Shown in pieces: positions 16,517-24,333 of a DNA stretch of 50,754 nucleotides; position 1 is the stretch's first letter, and the number at the start of each line of letters is the position of its first letter. The stretch comes from a virus. A program made the position numbers and the translations under genes. The notes beneath the pieces are model-generated. The model did not search any database. It saw only the letters and a list, made by a program, of their open reading frames with translations, and was not told the DNA's origin. The DNA is taken from the IMG/VR virus record IMGVR_UViG_3300029286_000058, positions 1 to 50,754 of that record. One strand, given 5' to 3'.

Positions 16517-16743
16517 TGTTTCTCCTTTGCATTTTCTGCTGCGATGAATTTAAATATACAAACTAAACTGCAAAAATCATAATCAGTGTCTCCCACAATT
16601 AGAGTAATTCTATCGCTTAATGCCTGATTTTCTAAAGCTGCTCCACATGTATCACATACAGTTGTTTCGTCAACAACTATTTGTTTACTACATGAATTGC
16701 ATGCATTACGATTACAATCATTACAATAAATTAATTTCTTCAT
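16513..16743 (-). CDS. double zinc-site protein with treble-clef-like tail
   Basis: A 76-residue protein: CNDCNRNACNSC near the N terminus, CDTCGAALENQ in the middle, and YDFCSLVCIFKF near the C terminus, which resembles the second half of TRASH/MYM-type fingers. It overlaps the protease gene and the upstream mini-gene by four bases each (ATGA). Function unknown. Confidence 0.6.
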   Translation of the reverse strand: MKKLIYCNDCNRNACNSCSKQIVVDETTVCDTCGAALENQALSDRITLIVGDTDYDFCSLVCIFKFIAAENAKEKQ

Positions 16744-16907
16744 TTTGTCTCCGTTTTAAATTCAAAGATTCCTGTTTTAACTGCTTGATATGCATCTTCA
16801 TCGAGTTTATTCCAACTTTCATGTAATTTACCACCAATTCTACATACCTTATAAATAAACTTATAAAAAGCATAAGCAATTTGCGTAGGTGTTATTTTTG
16901 GTATCAT
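16740..16907 (-). CDS. small protein, unknown
   Basis: A 55-residue ORF (MIPKITPTQIAYAFYKFIYKVC...) with an AAGGAG five bases before the ATG and ATGA overlaps on both sides. Mixed helical, with a charged C terminus. No family recognised. Confidence 0.5.
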   Translation of the reverse strand: MIPKITPTQIAYAFYKFIYKVCRIGGKLHESWNKLDEDAYQAVKTGIFEFKTETK

Positions 16908-17653
16908 TTTATCTCCTTAAATTTTGTAAGGATTTCATTTAATAATAATAATCCGCCAATCATCTGACTATCTTCAGGTATCTTTCCGGGAATTTCAATA
17001 CATAAAGAATATATAGCACCTCTTTGAAACATTGAATTATCCATACTCCCATCACGTATAGGTTGAATTACTACACCATTAATACATTTTTCCTGATAAA
17101 CAGTTTCAGATTCCAATATAGGTATTTTGTTTTTCTTGAGAATTTTTAAACTTTCTTCAGCCAAACTTAATTTATCCGGTCGTTTTCGCTCATAAATATA
17201 AAATCCCGTTTTCTTATCAGCATGTAAATCAATAAATAAATCAACTTTATTTGGTATTGCTTCTCCAATTAATTTCGCTTCTTCAGTAATATTTTCTTCT
17301 TTTGACTGTATAAAACCCGTATTTCCATATTTATTGTTCCCTGTTTTTCTTCGAGCATAACTATAGCCATACCCATTGACAATTGGGAAGATTGTAAAAT
17401 TATAATAACCCAATAATTCTTTATTAAACTCCTGCAAAAATCTTAACATAACTCTTACGCCGATTGGTTCTGTTCCATGAGCTCCAGAATTTATAACAAC
17501 GTTATATTTTGCTGATTTAGAATGACTATGTAACGACAAAAAGGGATAACAAATATCGTAATGTACAGACCCGATGATTTCTGTATCAAACGGGGTCTGA
17601 GTATTGATAATTTCATTTAAAATCCGCAAGTAATTACGTGTAGGTTTACGCAT
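16904..17653 (-). CDS. M14-family zinc carboxypeptidase-like protein
   Basis: A 249-residue protein with the M14 zinc site: H59 and E62 in INSGAHGTEPIG, H144 in FIDLHADKKTG, and catalytic E220 in LCIEIPG. The NGYGYSYARRKTGNN stretch would supply substrate-binding Asn/Arg residues. It is closest in style to the aspartoacylase/succinylglutamate desuccinylase or D,L-carboxypeptidase branches. A peptidoglycan-peptide or small amide substrate is plausible. No signal peptide is present, so it would act in the cytoplasm or after lysis. It overlaps the LAGLIDADG gene by eight bases. Confidence 0.75.
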   Translation of the reverse strand: MRKPTRNYLRILNEIINTQTPFDTEIIGSVHYDICYPFLSLHSHSKSAKYNVVINSGAHGTEPIGVRVMLRFLQEFNKELLGYYNFTIFPIVNGYGYSYARRKTGNNKYGNTGFIQSKEENITEEAKLIGEAIPNKVDLFIDLHADKKTGFYIYERKRPDKLSLAEESLKILKKNKIPILESETVYQEKCINGVVIQPIRDGSMDNSMFQRGAIYSLCIEIPGKIPEDSQMIGGLLLLNEILTKFKEIK

Positions 17654-18245
17654 TATACTCCTTTAATAAGTATTTAGATTTTTTAATCCTTAATTTAGAT
17701 TTCATAAACGGTAACATTGTCTCCAATAACGCAATAATAATTCCTCTTCTGCTTATTACAAATCTATGAACATAATACTTTCTTTTATTTGTTTCCTTTC
17801 TAATGTGTCCTATTTTTAAATGTCTTTTGATAATTAATAGTGGTTCTTTTTCTTTTTGAGTAATCTGAAGATGCCTTAAATAATTGTCTGAAATACCTAC
17901 ATTTCCTTCGCCTTCATAAAAGCCAGTTAACCACGCCAAAAAGACTCTCGGAATTTTATTAAATTTCTTTTTAAATTTTAAATAATCGAAAACGACTTTT
18001 CTTTTTCTCGAACATTGCAAACAATATTTTCTTTCTTTCATATATTGCGATGTTTGACTCATTACTTTTTTACATATTAAGCATTTTTTAGTATAAACTT
18101 TCCGACCTTTTTTGTCCCAGTATTTTAATAACAGAACACTTCTTAATTTACAATTGCACTGAACACATCTTGCAGCGTCATTACTGATTAATGTTCTGCA
18201 ATCTTTACATTTTATGTTTTTAGAATAGCGGAATTTATTTTTCAT
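17646..18245 (-). CDS. LAGLIDADG homing endonuclease
   Basis: A 199-residue protein. The N terminus has three zinc pairs (CKDC/CVQC, CLICKK, CLQC). The single LAGLIDADG helix is LTGFYEGEGNVGI (around residue 105-117), followed by LRHLQITQKEKEPL, GHIRKETNKRKYYVHRF and a C-terminal helix, as in homodimeric enzymes. It is the only LAGLIDADG protein in the window and is freestanding, not within an intron. It overlaps both neighbours by four to eight bases. Confidence 0.82.
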   Translation of the reverse strand: MKNKFRYSKNIKCKDCRTLISNDAARCVQCNCKLRSVLLLKYWDKKGRKVYTKKCLICKKVMSQTSQYMKERKYCLQCSRKRKVVFDYLKFKKKFNKIPRVFLAWLTGFYEGEGNVGISDNYLRHLQITQKEKEPLLIIKRHLKIGHIRKETNKRKYYVHRFVISRRGIIIALLETMLPFMKSKLRIKKSKYLLKEYNA

Positions 18246-18595
18246 GTTGTTTTATTATCCCTTATTTTACAATATGCAGCAACACAGTCTCTACATTGTC
18301 TTGATTCCCAGAATAATCTACAATTGTTCTTTTTACGTCTAGTATCTTTATCTCGATTTTCCCATTTCATTATAACCCAGTTACCCACGCCACACGATAA
18401 AGCGTAGGAGACTAATAAAGGAACTGTATCACCATCTTTAATCGCATAACTTATAATAAAAAGATAAATCGACATGTAAATTACCATTAAAATAGTCGAT
18501 GCCATAACTTGCTTCTTCGTAACACTAAGAAGATAGCTGGTATACAGCAACTGTTCAACAAATCCAACTATAAATACTAGAAGTATCTTTAACAT
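18242..18595 (-). CDS. polytopic membrane protein, three or four spans
   Basis: A 117-residue protein with hydrophobic helices at about 3-24, 32-52 and 58-76, and a cytosolic Cys-containing tail (CRLFWESRQCRDC). The FVEQLLYTSYLLSVTKKQ and SYALSCGVGNW motifs resemble the N-terminal membrane part of DUF5698-type proteins. The ATG overlaps downstream codons that would be read if the upstream TAG were suppressed. Function unknown. Confidence 0.6.
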   Translation of the reverse strand: MLKILLVFIVGFVEQLLYTSYLLSVTKKQVMASTILMVIYMSIYLFIISYAIKDGDTVPLLVSYALSCGVGNWVIMKWENRDKDTRRKKNNCRLFWESRQCRDCVAAYCKIRDNKTT

Positions 18596-18618
18596 TTTTC
18601 TTCCTCACTTTTTATCTT

Positions 18619-18879
18619 CTATGCTAATCTAATAATCTCGTGGTCTATTTTTTCCAAATTTAATGCTTCTGTATGAATAATATCTTTTAATCCATCTATT
18701 TCATGTCTATCTGCAATTGCTTCTAAATCTCCTGCTATAATTTTTAAGTCTCTAAAAATTTTTCCTAACCTTTTAGCATCATCAATCATTTCTAAAACAT
18801 GCGGATTGGAAGTGCAATAATCCAATCCTAATTTTGCACATGCTTCTCCAATAATCAAACTTATTCTTTCTGCTTTCAT
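18619..18879 (-). CDS. small helical protein, unknown
   Basis: An 86-residue, mostly helical protein (ERISLIIGEACAKLGL, then several acidic helices). It ends in TAG; the same frame stays open for nine more codons to a TAA that overlaps the next ATG, so readthrough would give a slightly longer product. Overlaps the upstream membrane peptide gene by four bases. No family recognised. Confidence 0.55.
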   Translation of the reverse strand: MKAERISLIIGEACAKLGLDYCTSNPHVLEMIDDAKRLGKIFRDLKIIAGDLEAIADRHEIDGLKDIIHTEALNLEKIDHEIIRLA

Positions 18880-19016
18880 AATAATTCCTCTATTTGAATT
18901 CGTGATAAATATTCAAGATTACTTGCTATATTAACTACCGTGAAAATAAAAAACCCTAATACTACTAAAGATAAGATAATCATTATTATTGTTTCTATTT
19001 TAGTCGACATCGCCAT
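18876..19016 (-). CDS. single-span membrane mini-protein
   Basis: A 46-residue ORF with one strongly hydrophobic helix (TIIMIILSLVVLGFFIFTVV) and a polar C terminus. GGAG lies three to nine bases before two possible ATG starts (19016 and 19010). Overlaps the genes on both sides. Function unknown. Confidence 0.45.
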   Translation of the reverse strand: MAMSTKIETIIMIILSLVVLGFFIFTVVNIASNLEYLSRIQIEELL

Positions 19017-19356
19017 TTTCTCCAATCTTGAGGTCTTCATAAATATTTATTTCATTTTCATAACTTTCAAGAATATCTATTAAATTTTGTTCTCTATATC
19101 CTAACCTTCTTTCTACCTCTTTATAACATCTATATAATGCCCCTGTTGCATCATTATATTTTTGATAATTTGGTTTGTCTCCTAAAAATTGTTGCACACA
19201 TGTTCTTAATTTATTCCCCAAATCCATCGACACATTATAATTAAAATTATATTTGATATAATAGAACATTTGAAAATTAAGTTCTCCAGCTAACTTGGCT
19301 ATATCGCCTTGCTTTAATGCTTCTCTACGCCCATCGTCGGATTTTATATAAGGCAT
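19000..19356 (-). CDS. conserved phage protein ending YEDLKIGENGDVD (DUF6899 type)
   Basis: A 118-residue protein from the ATG at 19356, with GGAGG nine bases upstream. The start MPYIKSDDGR, GELNFQMFYYIKYNF, YNDATGALYRCYKEVERR and the terminal YEDLKIGENGDV match a widespread phage family whose members end in a closely similar motif. Molecular role is unknown. Confidence 0.6.
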   Translation of the reverse strand: MPYIKSDDGRREALKQGDIAKLAGELNFQMFYYIKYNFNYNVSMDLGNKLRTCVQQFLGDKPNYQKYNDATGALYRCYKEVERRLGYREQNLIDILESYENEINIYEDLKIGENGDVD

Positions 19357-19357
19357 T

Positions 19358-19456
19358 TTATTTATCCTCCGCATCTTTAATCTGAATATATAATGTGCAT
19401 TCTTTACACATAAAAGCATCTGTATCGCATTCAATATTTGCGTATAAGCATTTCAT
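19358..19456 (-). CDS. Cys-rich 32-residue peptide
   Basis: ORF MKCLYANIECDTDAFMCKEC... with four cysteines that could bind one metal. It starts at the TGA of the upstream endonuclease (ATGA) and contains the SD of the next gene. Support is packing and Cys content only. Confidence 0.4.
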   Translation of the reverse strand: MKCLYANIECDTDAFMCKECTLYIQIKDAEDK

Positions 19457-20097
19457 TTTATAACTCCTAACTTTTTTAAATCTTCTTTCATTAACAACGT
19501 TATCTCGGTTTCTGGATATTTTGTTTTAAATAACTCAAATTTAAGTTTACTGTTTCCTCTCCACCAACCCTTAATTTCGATATATTCGTTCGTTTTAAGT
19601 AAATAAAAATCGGGTGTATATGTTGTGTTTCCTAAATCAAATGCTTTAGGTTCGTATAACCATTTAGTTCCTTGTTTGTCAAGAAATTTAGCATAAGCAA
19701 TTTCATAACTGCTTCTCATGTAAATTTTTTGATAATATTCACCTTTACCACTTGCTGCGATTTTTCCGAACATAGGGTGATTTCTGGGATTTTCTAATTG
19801 TTTTTTCGTTGCGCATGATTTACATCTTTCATACCCGGCATAATCTGCCTTTCGGCTCAATAATTTACCACAGGTAACACAATATTTCTTTGGTTGTTCT
19901 TTATAATTATGATTAAATTCTCCGTTTTGCATTTCACTACAATTTCTAATTTTAATATTATTTAATAACAAGTATTCTCTGATAGTAGAATGATGTACGC
20001 CTACTTCTTTGGCAATCGTATAGGTTGATTTACGATTGTCTGTATATTCTTTTAATAAGAAATCTTTAGTTAATAAATTTAAATATTTAAATCTCAT
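19453..20097 (-). CDS. PD-(D/E)XK homing endonuclease
   Basis: A 214-residue modular protein: N-terminal helix-turn-helix (TIAKEVGVHHSTIREYL), a zinc ribbon (CVTCGKLL...CKSC), a NUMOD3-like segment (NHPMFGKIAASGKG), and a PD-(D/E)XK core with MRSSYEIAYAKFLD, D163 in TPDFYLL and E174/K176 in YIEIKGWW. This is the same modular front end as the HNH group but with a different nuclease. It overlaps both neighbours by four bases, as for a freestanding homing gene. Confidence 0.8.
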   Translation of the reverse strand: MRFKYLNLLTKDFLLKEYTDNRKSTYTIAKEVGVHHSTIREYLLLNNIKIRNCSEMQNGEFNHNYKEQPKKYCVTCGKLLSRKADYAGYERCKSCATKKQLENPRNHPMFGKIAASGKGEYYQKIYMRSSYEIAYAKFLDKQGTKWLYEPKAFDLGNTTYTPDFYLLKTNEYIEIKGWWRGNSKLKFELFKTKYPETEITLLMKEDLKKLGVIK

Positions 20098-20474
20098 TTT
20101 AATTCCTCTTTGATTGCGTTAAACATTTCCTCTCTTGTTTCCCCCCTAGAGACAAAATCTCTCCAAACCTGCCTTATTTGCTGTCTAGATTTGCCTTCTT
20201 TTACCATTTTCCGGTCAATATACTGCAAAATCTTTAAAGCCCTCTGAAGGTCTGCTTTGACCTTATTATGTTTATCAAATTCTGCTTTCTGTTTACGGTA
20301 TTCCGGGTCAAATAATTTAAATAAATTTTGTACTTCCTGAACATGAATTTTTATATATTGCTTTGCTACGTCTCTTAAAAAATAAACTAATTCTTTTGGA
20401 GTGCGCTTCTTTTTTAATTCTGCACTTAAAAATTTAAACAATCCTACATGTAATTTTATAAATTTATTTAACAT
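20094..20474 (-). CDS. basic helical protein, unknown
   Basis: A 126-residue Lys/Arg-rich, fully helical protein (KKKRTPKELVYFLRDVAKQY, KVKADLQRALKILQYIDRK, SRQQIRQVWRDF). Nucleic-acid binding is possible from charge. Overlaps the upstream ribbon gene by eleven bases. No family recognised. Confidence 0.55.
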   Translation of the reverse strand: MLNKFIKLHVGLFKFLSAELKKKRTPKELVYFLRDVAKQYIKIHVQEVQNLFKLFDPEYRKQKAEFDKHNKVKADLQRALKILQYIDRKMVKEGKSRQQIRQVWRDFVSRGETREEMFNAIKEELK

Positions 20475-20622
20475 CTTCTTTTCCTTTCTGTTCTAAATCA
20501 ATTATATTTTTACAATTAGTGCATAAATAACATTTCTTAGTTTGCCCATTTCTATTTCTCATGATAACCGGGGTTAAATAATTTTGAGGCAAACATAATT
20601 TACATCTTTCGCATGAATTCAT
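20464..20622 (-). CDS. zinc-ribbon mini-protein
   Basis: A 52-residue ORF: MNSCERCKLCLPQN, then CYLCTNCKNI, two CxxC-type pairs separated by about 25 residues. Overlaps the upstream membrane protein by four bases and the downstream gene by eleven. Likely real from motif and packing. Confidence 0.5.
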   Translation of the reverse strand: MNSCERCKLCLPQNYLTPVIMRNRNGQTKKCYLCTNCKNIIDLEQKGKEDVK

Positions 20623-21065
20623 TTTCTCACCTCTTTAACTTTACAATCAACACATTCATTATTAACTGTTACCGTTTTATTTATTGGGGCTGAAGTACAT
20701 CCAAATTGAATTAAACCCCATAGAATTTTTGTTGGAATGCATTTAGCGCCTACCGACTGGTCGATTATGACATCTTGATTACCTGTAATTTGATTTCTAT
20801 AATCTGTGTCATACGAGTTAGTTGGTCGCATCACAAAATTATAAACCAAAATACATGCAAAAAATATCAATCCATAATAAATTAATTTTCCTTGCACTCC
20901 ACCTGAAAATGGATTAAATCCAGAAGCAAATTTAGCGATACTAAAACTTCCACTCACAATATTTTTTACTAAACTACCACCTAATATGACGCCAACTACA
21001 ATGGCGATAATCCACCCAAATTTTGTTCCAAGTAATCCTTTTAATAGTAATAATATGGCATTCAT
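20619..21065 (-). CDS. two-span membrane protein with Cys-rich C terminus
   Basis: A 148-residue protein from the ATG at 21065 (GGAG upstream). Hydrophobic helices lie at about 14-32 (GWIIAIVVGVILGG) and 60-78 (YYGLIFFACILVYNF). The C-terminal domain carries KCIPTK, FGCTS and NECVDCKV, so four cysteines may form disulfides if it is exported. Overlaps both neighbours by one to four bases. Function unknown. Confidence 0.55.
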   Translation of the reverse strand: MNAILLLLKGLLGTKFGWIIAIVVGVILGGSLVKNIVSGSFSIAKFASGFNPFSGGVQGKLIYYGLIFFACILVYNFVMRPTNSYDTDYRNQITGNQDVIIDQSVGAKCIPTKILWGLIQFGCTSAPINKTVTVNNECVDCKVKEVRK

Positions 21066-21280
21066 TATATCTTCTCCAATCTGCACCCACAATTATTACA
21101 TTTTATATGAGTGATAATATCGTTTACATGAACACCTTTTTTGATATATGTTTCTGTTTTTGTAATACAATTCTTGCACTCTAAATATAATCTATAATAA
21201 TTAGAATAATCTACATTTTTAGTGTAATTTTCTCCAGGATAAAAATGATTTTTTCCGAATAATCTCACTCGTAATTTCAT
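21065..21280 (-). CDS. zinc-ribbon protein
   Basis: A 71-residue basic protein with CKNC and CNNCGCRLEKI near the C terminus, i.e. a four-Cys ribbon. It overlaps the membrane protein by one base and the upstream mini-gene by one. No function can be assigned. Confidence 0.55.
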   Translation of the reverse strand: MKLRVRLFGKNHFYPGENYTKNVDYSNYYRLYLECKNCITKTETYIKKGVHVNDIITHIKCNNCGCRLEKI

Positions 21281-21366
21281 TATTTACTCCTGTCTTTAAT
21301 TTTAATTATTAAATATGATAATGCTAAAACAAACATTAATACTTCACTCCAATGAAAAGTATGCAT
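21280..21366 (-). CDS. hydrophobic 28-residue peptide
   Basis: ORF MHTFHWSEVLMFVLALSYLIIKIKDRSK: a short membrane helix with a basic tail. It lies two bases after the preceding stop, with AAGGCGG upstream. Weak support; kept because the interval is otherwise empty and neighbours are tightly packed. Confidence 0.35.
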   Translation of the reverse strand: MHTFHWSEVLMFVLALSYLIIKIKDRSK

Positions 21367-21368
21367 AA

Positions 21369-21584
21369 TTACACCGCCTTTTTAATTTTGTCTAAATACC
21401 AATCAAGGGTTTTTAACTCTTTTAATTTAATCGGTAATTTAGTGGGCGGATTAATAACTTCTTTCTTGCGATTCTCAACTAATTTATTGTACCAATCTGT
21501 TACTTGTTCTCTTTTTTGTTGATAAACTTCTGAACTTCTTTTTTTAACTGGAGTTTCTTTTCTATTTGCTAATTTTTTAGACAT
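21369..21584 (-). CDS. small basic helical protein
   Basis: A 71-residue Lys-rich protein (MSKKLANRKETPVKKRSS...). AAGGAG lies six bases before the ATG. The upstream side is a structured GC-rich stretch rather than a close-packed gene, unusual for this operon. Its frame is open, apart from three TAG codons, back to the preceding gene. No family recognised. Confidence 0.55.
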   Translation of the reverse strand: MSKKLANRKETPVKKRSSEVYQQKREQVTDWYNKLVENRKKEVINPPTKLPIKLKELKTLDWYLDKIKKAV

Positions 21585-21608
21585 TTTATACTCCTTAATG
21601 GTGCAGTG

Positions 21609-21680
21609 GGGGAGATGCCTGCCCTAATTTCTGACCTGCCAGCTCAACTTTAGCTATATGGTTGGAGGCAAGGTCTCCCC
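21609..21680 (-). ncRNA. candidate structured RNA element in operon gap
   Basis: A GC-rich island in AT-rich surroundings. On the transcribed strand GGGGAGA (21674-21680) pairs with TCTCCCC (21609-21615), extended inside by TGCCT/AGGCA after a three-base bulge, making a 12-bp closing stem. Inside, AGCT...AGCT can form a hairpin, and CAAC...GTTG can form an overlapping pairing, so alternative folds or a pseudoknot are possible. Length is tRNA-like (72 bases) but T-loop and D-loop consensus are absent. It ends about 25 bases before the next ATG, so a cis-acting leader or processing element is possible. Confidence 0.45.
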
Positions 21681-21686
21681 GATAAT

Positions 21687-21893
21687 CTATATATTTTCTA
21701 CTAATGTTTCTGTGTGTAAAAGTATTCTATTCATTTGTTGTTTGGATAAACGTTGCTCTATTCTTAATGCTTCAATACCCCTATCAAGTTGATGATTGTA
21801 AAACCAGCAGATAAAAGGAATACCAGAAATAAATTGCATGTACCACTTATCGGTTATTGCAAATTTTTCACGTGATGATTTTAAATTTTTCAT
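21687..21893 (-). CDS. small protein, unknown
   Basis: A 68-residue protein with a hydrophobic centre (WYMQFISGIPFICWFYN) and a charged helical C terminus (RIEQRLSKQQMNRILL). It could be membrane-associated. It stops at TAG immediately before the structured element. No family recognised. Confidence 0.5.
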   Translation of the reverse strand: MKNLKSSREKFAITDKWYMQFISGIPFICWFYNHQLDRGIEALRIEQRLSKQQMNRILLHTETLVENI

Positions 21894-21895
21894 TA

Positions 21896-22531
21896 TTATT
21901 TACCTTTCTCTGCTAAATCGATTATTAACGTATAAAACTCTTGCCAATAAGACCTATTTACGTTCGCCCTTGCATTGCATGAATGGCACACGGTTATTAA
22001 ATTATTCTCATTACAATTAGTTTTATTGTAATCTATATGGTGTATTGTTAAAACTTCACCGTATACTATAATATTTTCTTCTTCAGTCATATTGCAGTTT
22101 TTACATATATAGTTATCTCGCTCACGTATTGATTCTTTGAGAGCATCATTAAATAACGATTTATTATATTTAGAATCTTCATAAGGTGTCCCAGTTCCAC
22201 CCAAAGCTAAACTTATTTTTGCTCTTGTCTCTGTGCTGTGTTCCTTTCCAAACATTCCATTTTTATCTCCTCTTAAATCAGGATGCAATTCCCCTTTTTG
22301 ACAACAACTATGGCATCGTTTAGCAGAATAGTTATCCAACTGTTTTTCACAATCCAAGCATTTTGGTAAACCTTTTTTATATTGTGAATGATTCTCCCCC
22401 GATTGATTCAATTTACCAATAACAAATAAATATTTGGTATTGCAAGAATGACAACGTTTAACAGTCTTATATGCGGATAGAATCCCGAGTTGAATACCAC
22501 AATCCACACAATTTGTGCGTGATTTTCTCAT
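21896..22531 (-). CDS. HNH homing endonuclease with zinc ribbons and NUMOD3-like segment
   Basis: A 211-residue protein of the same build as the one at 1747-2331: ribbon 1 (CVDCGIQL...CHSC), ribbon 2 (CLDCEKQL...CHSC), a NUMOD3-like stretch (MFGKEHSTETRAKISLALGG), and HNH with CKNCNMTEEE, LTIHHIDYNKTN, VCHSCNARANVNRSYW. It is inserted downstream of the metallophosphoesterase gene. Confidence 0.83.
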   Translation of the reverse strand: MRKSRTNCVDCGIQLGILSAYKTVKRCHSCNTKYLFVIGKLNQSGENHSQYKKGLPKCLDCEKQLDNYSAKRCHSCCQKGELHPDLRGDKNGMFGKEHSTETRAKISLALGGTGTPYEDSKYNKSLFNDALKESIRERDNYICKNCNMTEEENIIVYGEVLTIHHIDYNKTNCNENNLITVCHSCNARANVNRSYWQEFYTLIIDLAEKGK

Positions 22532-22532
22532 T

Positions 22533-23639
22533 TTATAATTTAAATCCTTTCGACAGAGTTATTCCTTTAAAATCTAATTCGTATGCCCACGTCATCGGTC
22601 TGTGTTTGTTTGTACCAAAAAACCATTGTTTAGGTTCTGTATACATACCGTATAATTTACGGGCATATTCGTCAAAGGGAATCCACGCACCATTTGTCAA
22701 CAATATTCCTTTATCACCTATTGGCTCTTTCTCAAGGGAATGAAAATGACCCATCATATAGACGTCATACTTTTCTTCTGGTAAATTAATATAAACATCT
22801 TTTGCCTTTTTAATACGTGTAGTTTTTGCTCCTCCCCCTGTTTCGTCGCCATGCGTCATAAAAAATAAATGGTCGTATACTTTCGTAGAATAGTATCTCG
22901 ATGTAGGAACTGTAATCTTTACTTTATCATTTTTACTAAACAGTATTTCCAAAGTTTTGTATAAATGATATTCTAAATAATTTTGAACTGGTAAATCAGC
23001 TTTACGATTTGAAGTTGCCATTGAATGATTACCAACTAAACAGAAAACTTCTATTTTAGGATATAATTTGCATAGTTCATTAATTAAATATGCAAAATCC
23101 CTAACTGCGTCCCAAATCTGTTCTCCAGCTATCTTAGTAATCTTAAATTCTTGACCTTCAAAAACATAACCATCTCCTTCAATCAAATCCCCAAGTAAGA
23201 AAATATTTAATTTTTCAAAATTATAACAATCTTTTTGTAAAGACCTTATTTCTACAATAGAATCTAAATATCTCTGCATCATCCTTTTCCTTATATCATC
23301 GTTATACGTTTCTATTTCTCTTTGTAGTGGGGGATAATAGACTTTATTCAATTTTCCAACGTGCATATCCGAAATGATTAAATTGGCAATTTCTAATTTT
23401 TTAGCTTTGCTAAAATCAATTAGACTTTCTACGGGTTTTAGAAAACATTTATAATCTGTTATTGTCTTATTGATAACATTAAAGCACTCTGTATACAGTT
23501 CTGCTTTATCCACTTTTTTAATTTTACTTTCTTTATCTTCTTTTTGTTTGTTATTTGCAGTCCACTTATCAAAACACGGTCTACATCTTTTCGCATCACC
23601 TCTACTAATTCTTACACCACAATCTTGGCATTTATGCAT
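22533..23639 (-). CDS. metallophosphoesterase with N-terminal zinc ribbon
   Basis: A 368-residue calcineurin-type phosphoesterase. All five metal-binding blocks are visible: SDMHVGK, LGDLIEGDG, VGNHSMA, THGDETGG and MGHFHSL. A zinc ribbon (CQDCGVRI...CRPC) occupies residues 4-20, followed by a helical linker. SbcD/Mre11-like nuclease activity is possible, but no capping domain or SbcC partner is visible here; nucleotide or RNA phosphoesterase activity is equally open. A promoter-like motif lies just upstream and AAGGAG precedes the ATG, so it starts a transcription unit. Confidence 0.82.
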   Translation of the reverse strand: MHKCQDCGVRISRGDAKRCRPCFDKWTANNKQKEDKESKIKKVDKAELYTECFNVINKTITDYKCFLKPVESLIDFSKAKKLEIANLIISDMHVGKLNKVYYPPLQREIETYNDDIRKRMMQRYLDSIVEIRSLQKDCYNFEKLNIFLLGDLIEGDGYVFEGQEFKITKIAGEQIWDAVRDFAYLINELCKLYPKIEVFCLVGNHSMATSNRKADLPVQNYLEYHLYKTLEILFSKNDKVKITVPTSRYYSTKVYDHLFFMTHGDETGGGAKTTRIKKAKDVYINLPEEKYDVYMMGHFHSLEKEPIGDKGILLTNGAWIPFDEYARKLYGMYTEPKQWFFGTNKHRPMTWAYELDFKGITLSKGFKL

Positions 23640-23667
23640 TATAATCTCCTTTTTAACCTCTCACTAA

Positions 23668-23688
23668 AGTATACCACACTTTTTACGC
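23668..23688 (-). promoter_or_regulatory. promoter-like motif GCGTAAA-N8-TATACTT
   Basis: On the minus strand GCGTAAA (23682-23688) is followed after eight bases by TATACT (23668-23673) with TG one base before it, an extended -10 pattern. There is no good -35. The same bipartite motif with identical spacing lies before the RuvB-like gene. The transcript would lead into the metallophosphoesterase. Confidence 0.5.
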
Positions 23689-23694
23689 TATTCT

Positions 23695-24333
23695 TTATTC
23701 AATGTATTTATTTTTCAATCCCTGCAAAATTTGCTTTACTCTTTGTTTTGTAACTCCAATAATACGAGCTATTTCCGTCTGTTTTATGTTACCATTTTCC
23801 TGAAATAAATTTATTACTTTTATTTCATTTTCAGTCAAATTTTCAAACATATCTATAAAATTATTATCTGATGATTCCGGTTGCGGAATTTCATCAATTA
23901 AACTTTTTTCTTTTCCTTCGTCATCAACTACACTCATCGAATTAAATTTTAAGTAATTAAAAAATTTATTTTTACGTGCGAATTTTGGAGTCCAGTTCCA
24001 TAATGCTCCAATTAAATATGTTTCAAAATCTTGTTCCGGTTTATATTTTTTAAGAATTCTGATTAATTCGATTGCTAATTCTGATTGAACATCTGCCAAT
24101 TCTGTCTGACCAGTTTCGCATAATTTAAAATTATGTTTATAAACTGGTATCTTTTTTCCTTCTAATGTTTTAATATGTCCTGTAATCTTTCCTTCATGAA
24201 ATTTTCTGGCATAAAAAACAAAAGATGCTTTTTTCTTTAATAGATTTTTTAAAATAGCAAAAATTTTAGTTAATACTATTTTATCTTTATTTTCAGAATA
24301 TTCTTTGGCTAATTTATTTAATTCAGGATTCAT
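23695..24333 (-). CDS. RNA polymerase sigma-factor-like protein
   Basis: A 212-residue protein. The C terminus is a sigma region 4 helix-turn-helix: LTENEIKVINLFQENG then IKQTEIARIIGVTKQRVKQI. The middle has ELAIELIRILKKYKPEQDFETYLIGALWNW, comparable to the region 2 helix ahead of the -10-binding part. The N terminus is basic and helical. It would direct host RNA polymerase to phage promoters, perhaps those of the late region or the GCGTAAA motif. Region 2 is divergent, so a transcription factor lacking full sigma function is possible. Confidence 0.7.
   Translation of the reverse strand: MNPELNKLAKEYSENKDKIVLTKIFAILKNLLKKKASFVFYARKFHEGKITGHIKTLEGKKIPVYKHNFKLCETGQTELADVQSELAIELIRILKKYKPEQDFETYLIGALWNWTPKFARKNKFFNYLKFNSMSVVDDEGKEKSLIDEIPQPESSDNNFIDMFENLTENEIKVINLFQENGNIKQTEIARIIGVTKQRVKQILQGLKNKYIE

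Noticed and set aside
21609-21680. tRNA gene on either strand
   Set aside because: The acceptor-like stem and 72-base length fit, but D-stem, anticodon stem and TTCRA T-loop are missing on both strands.
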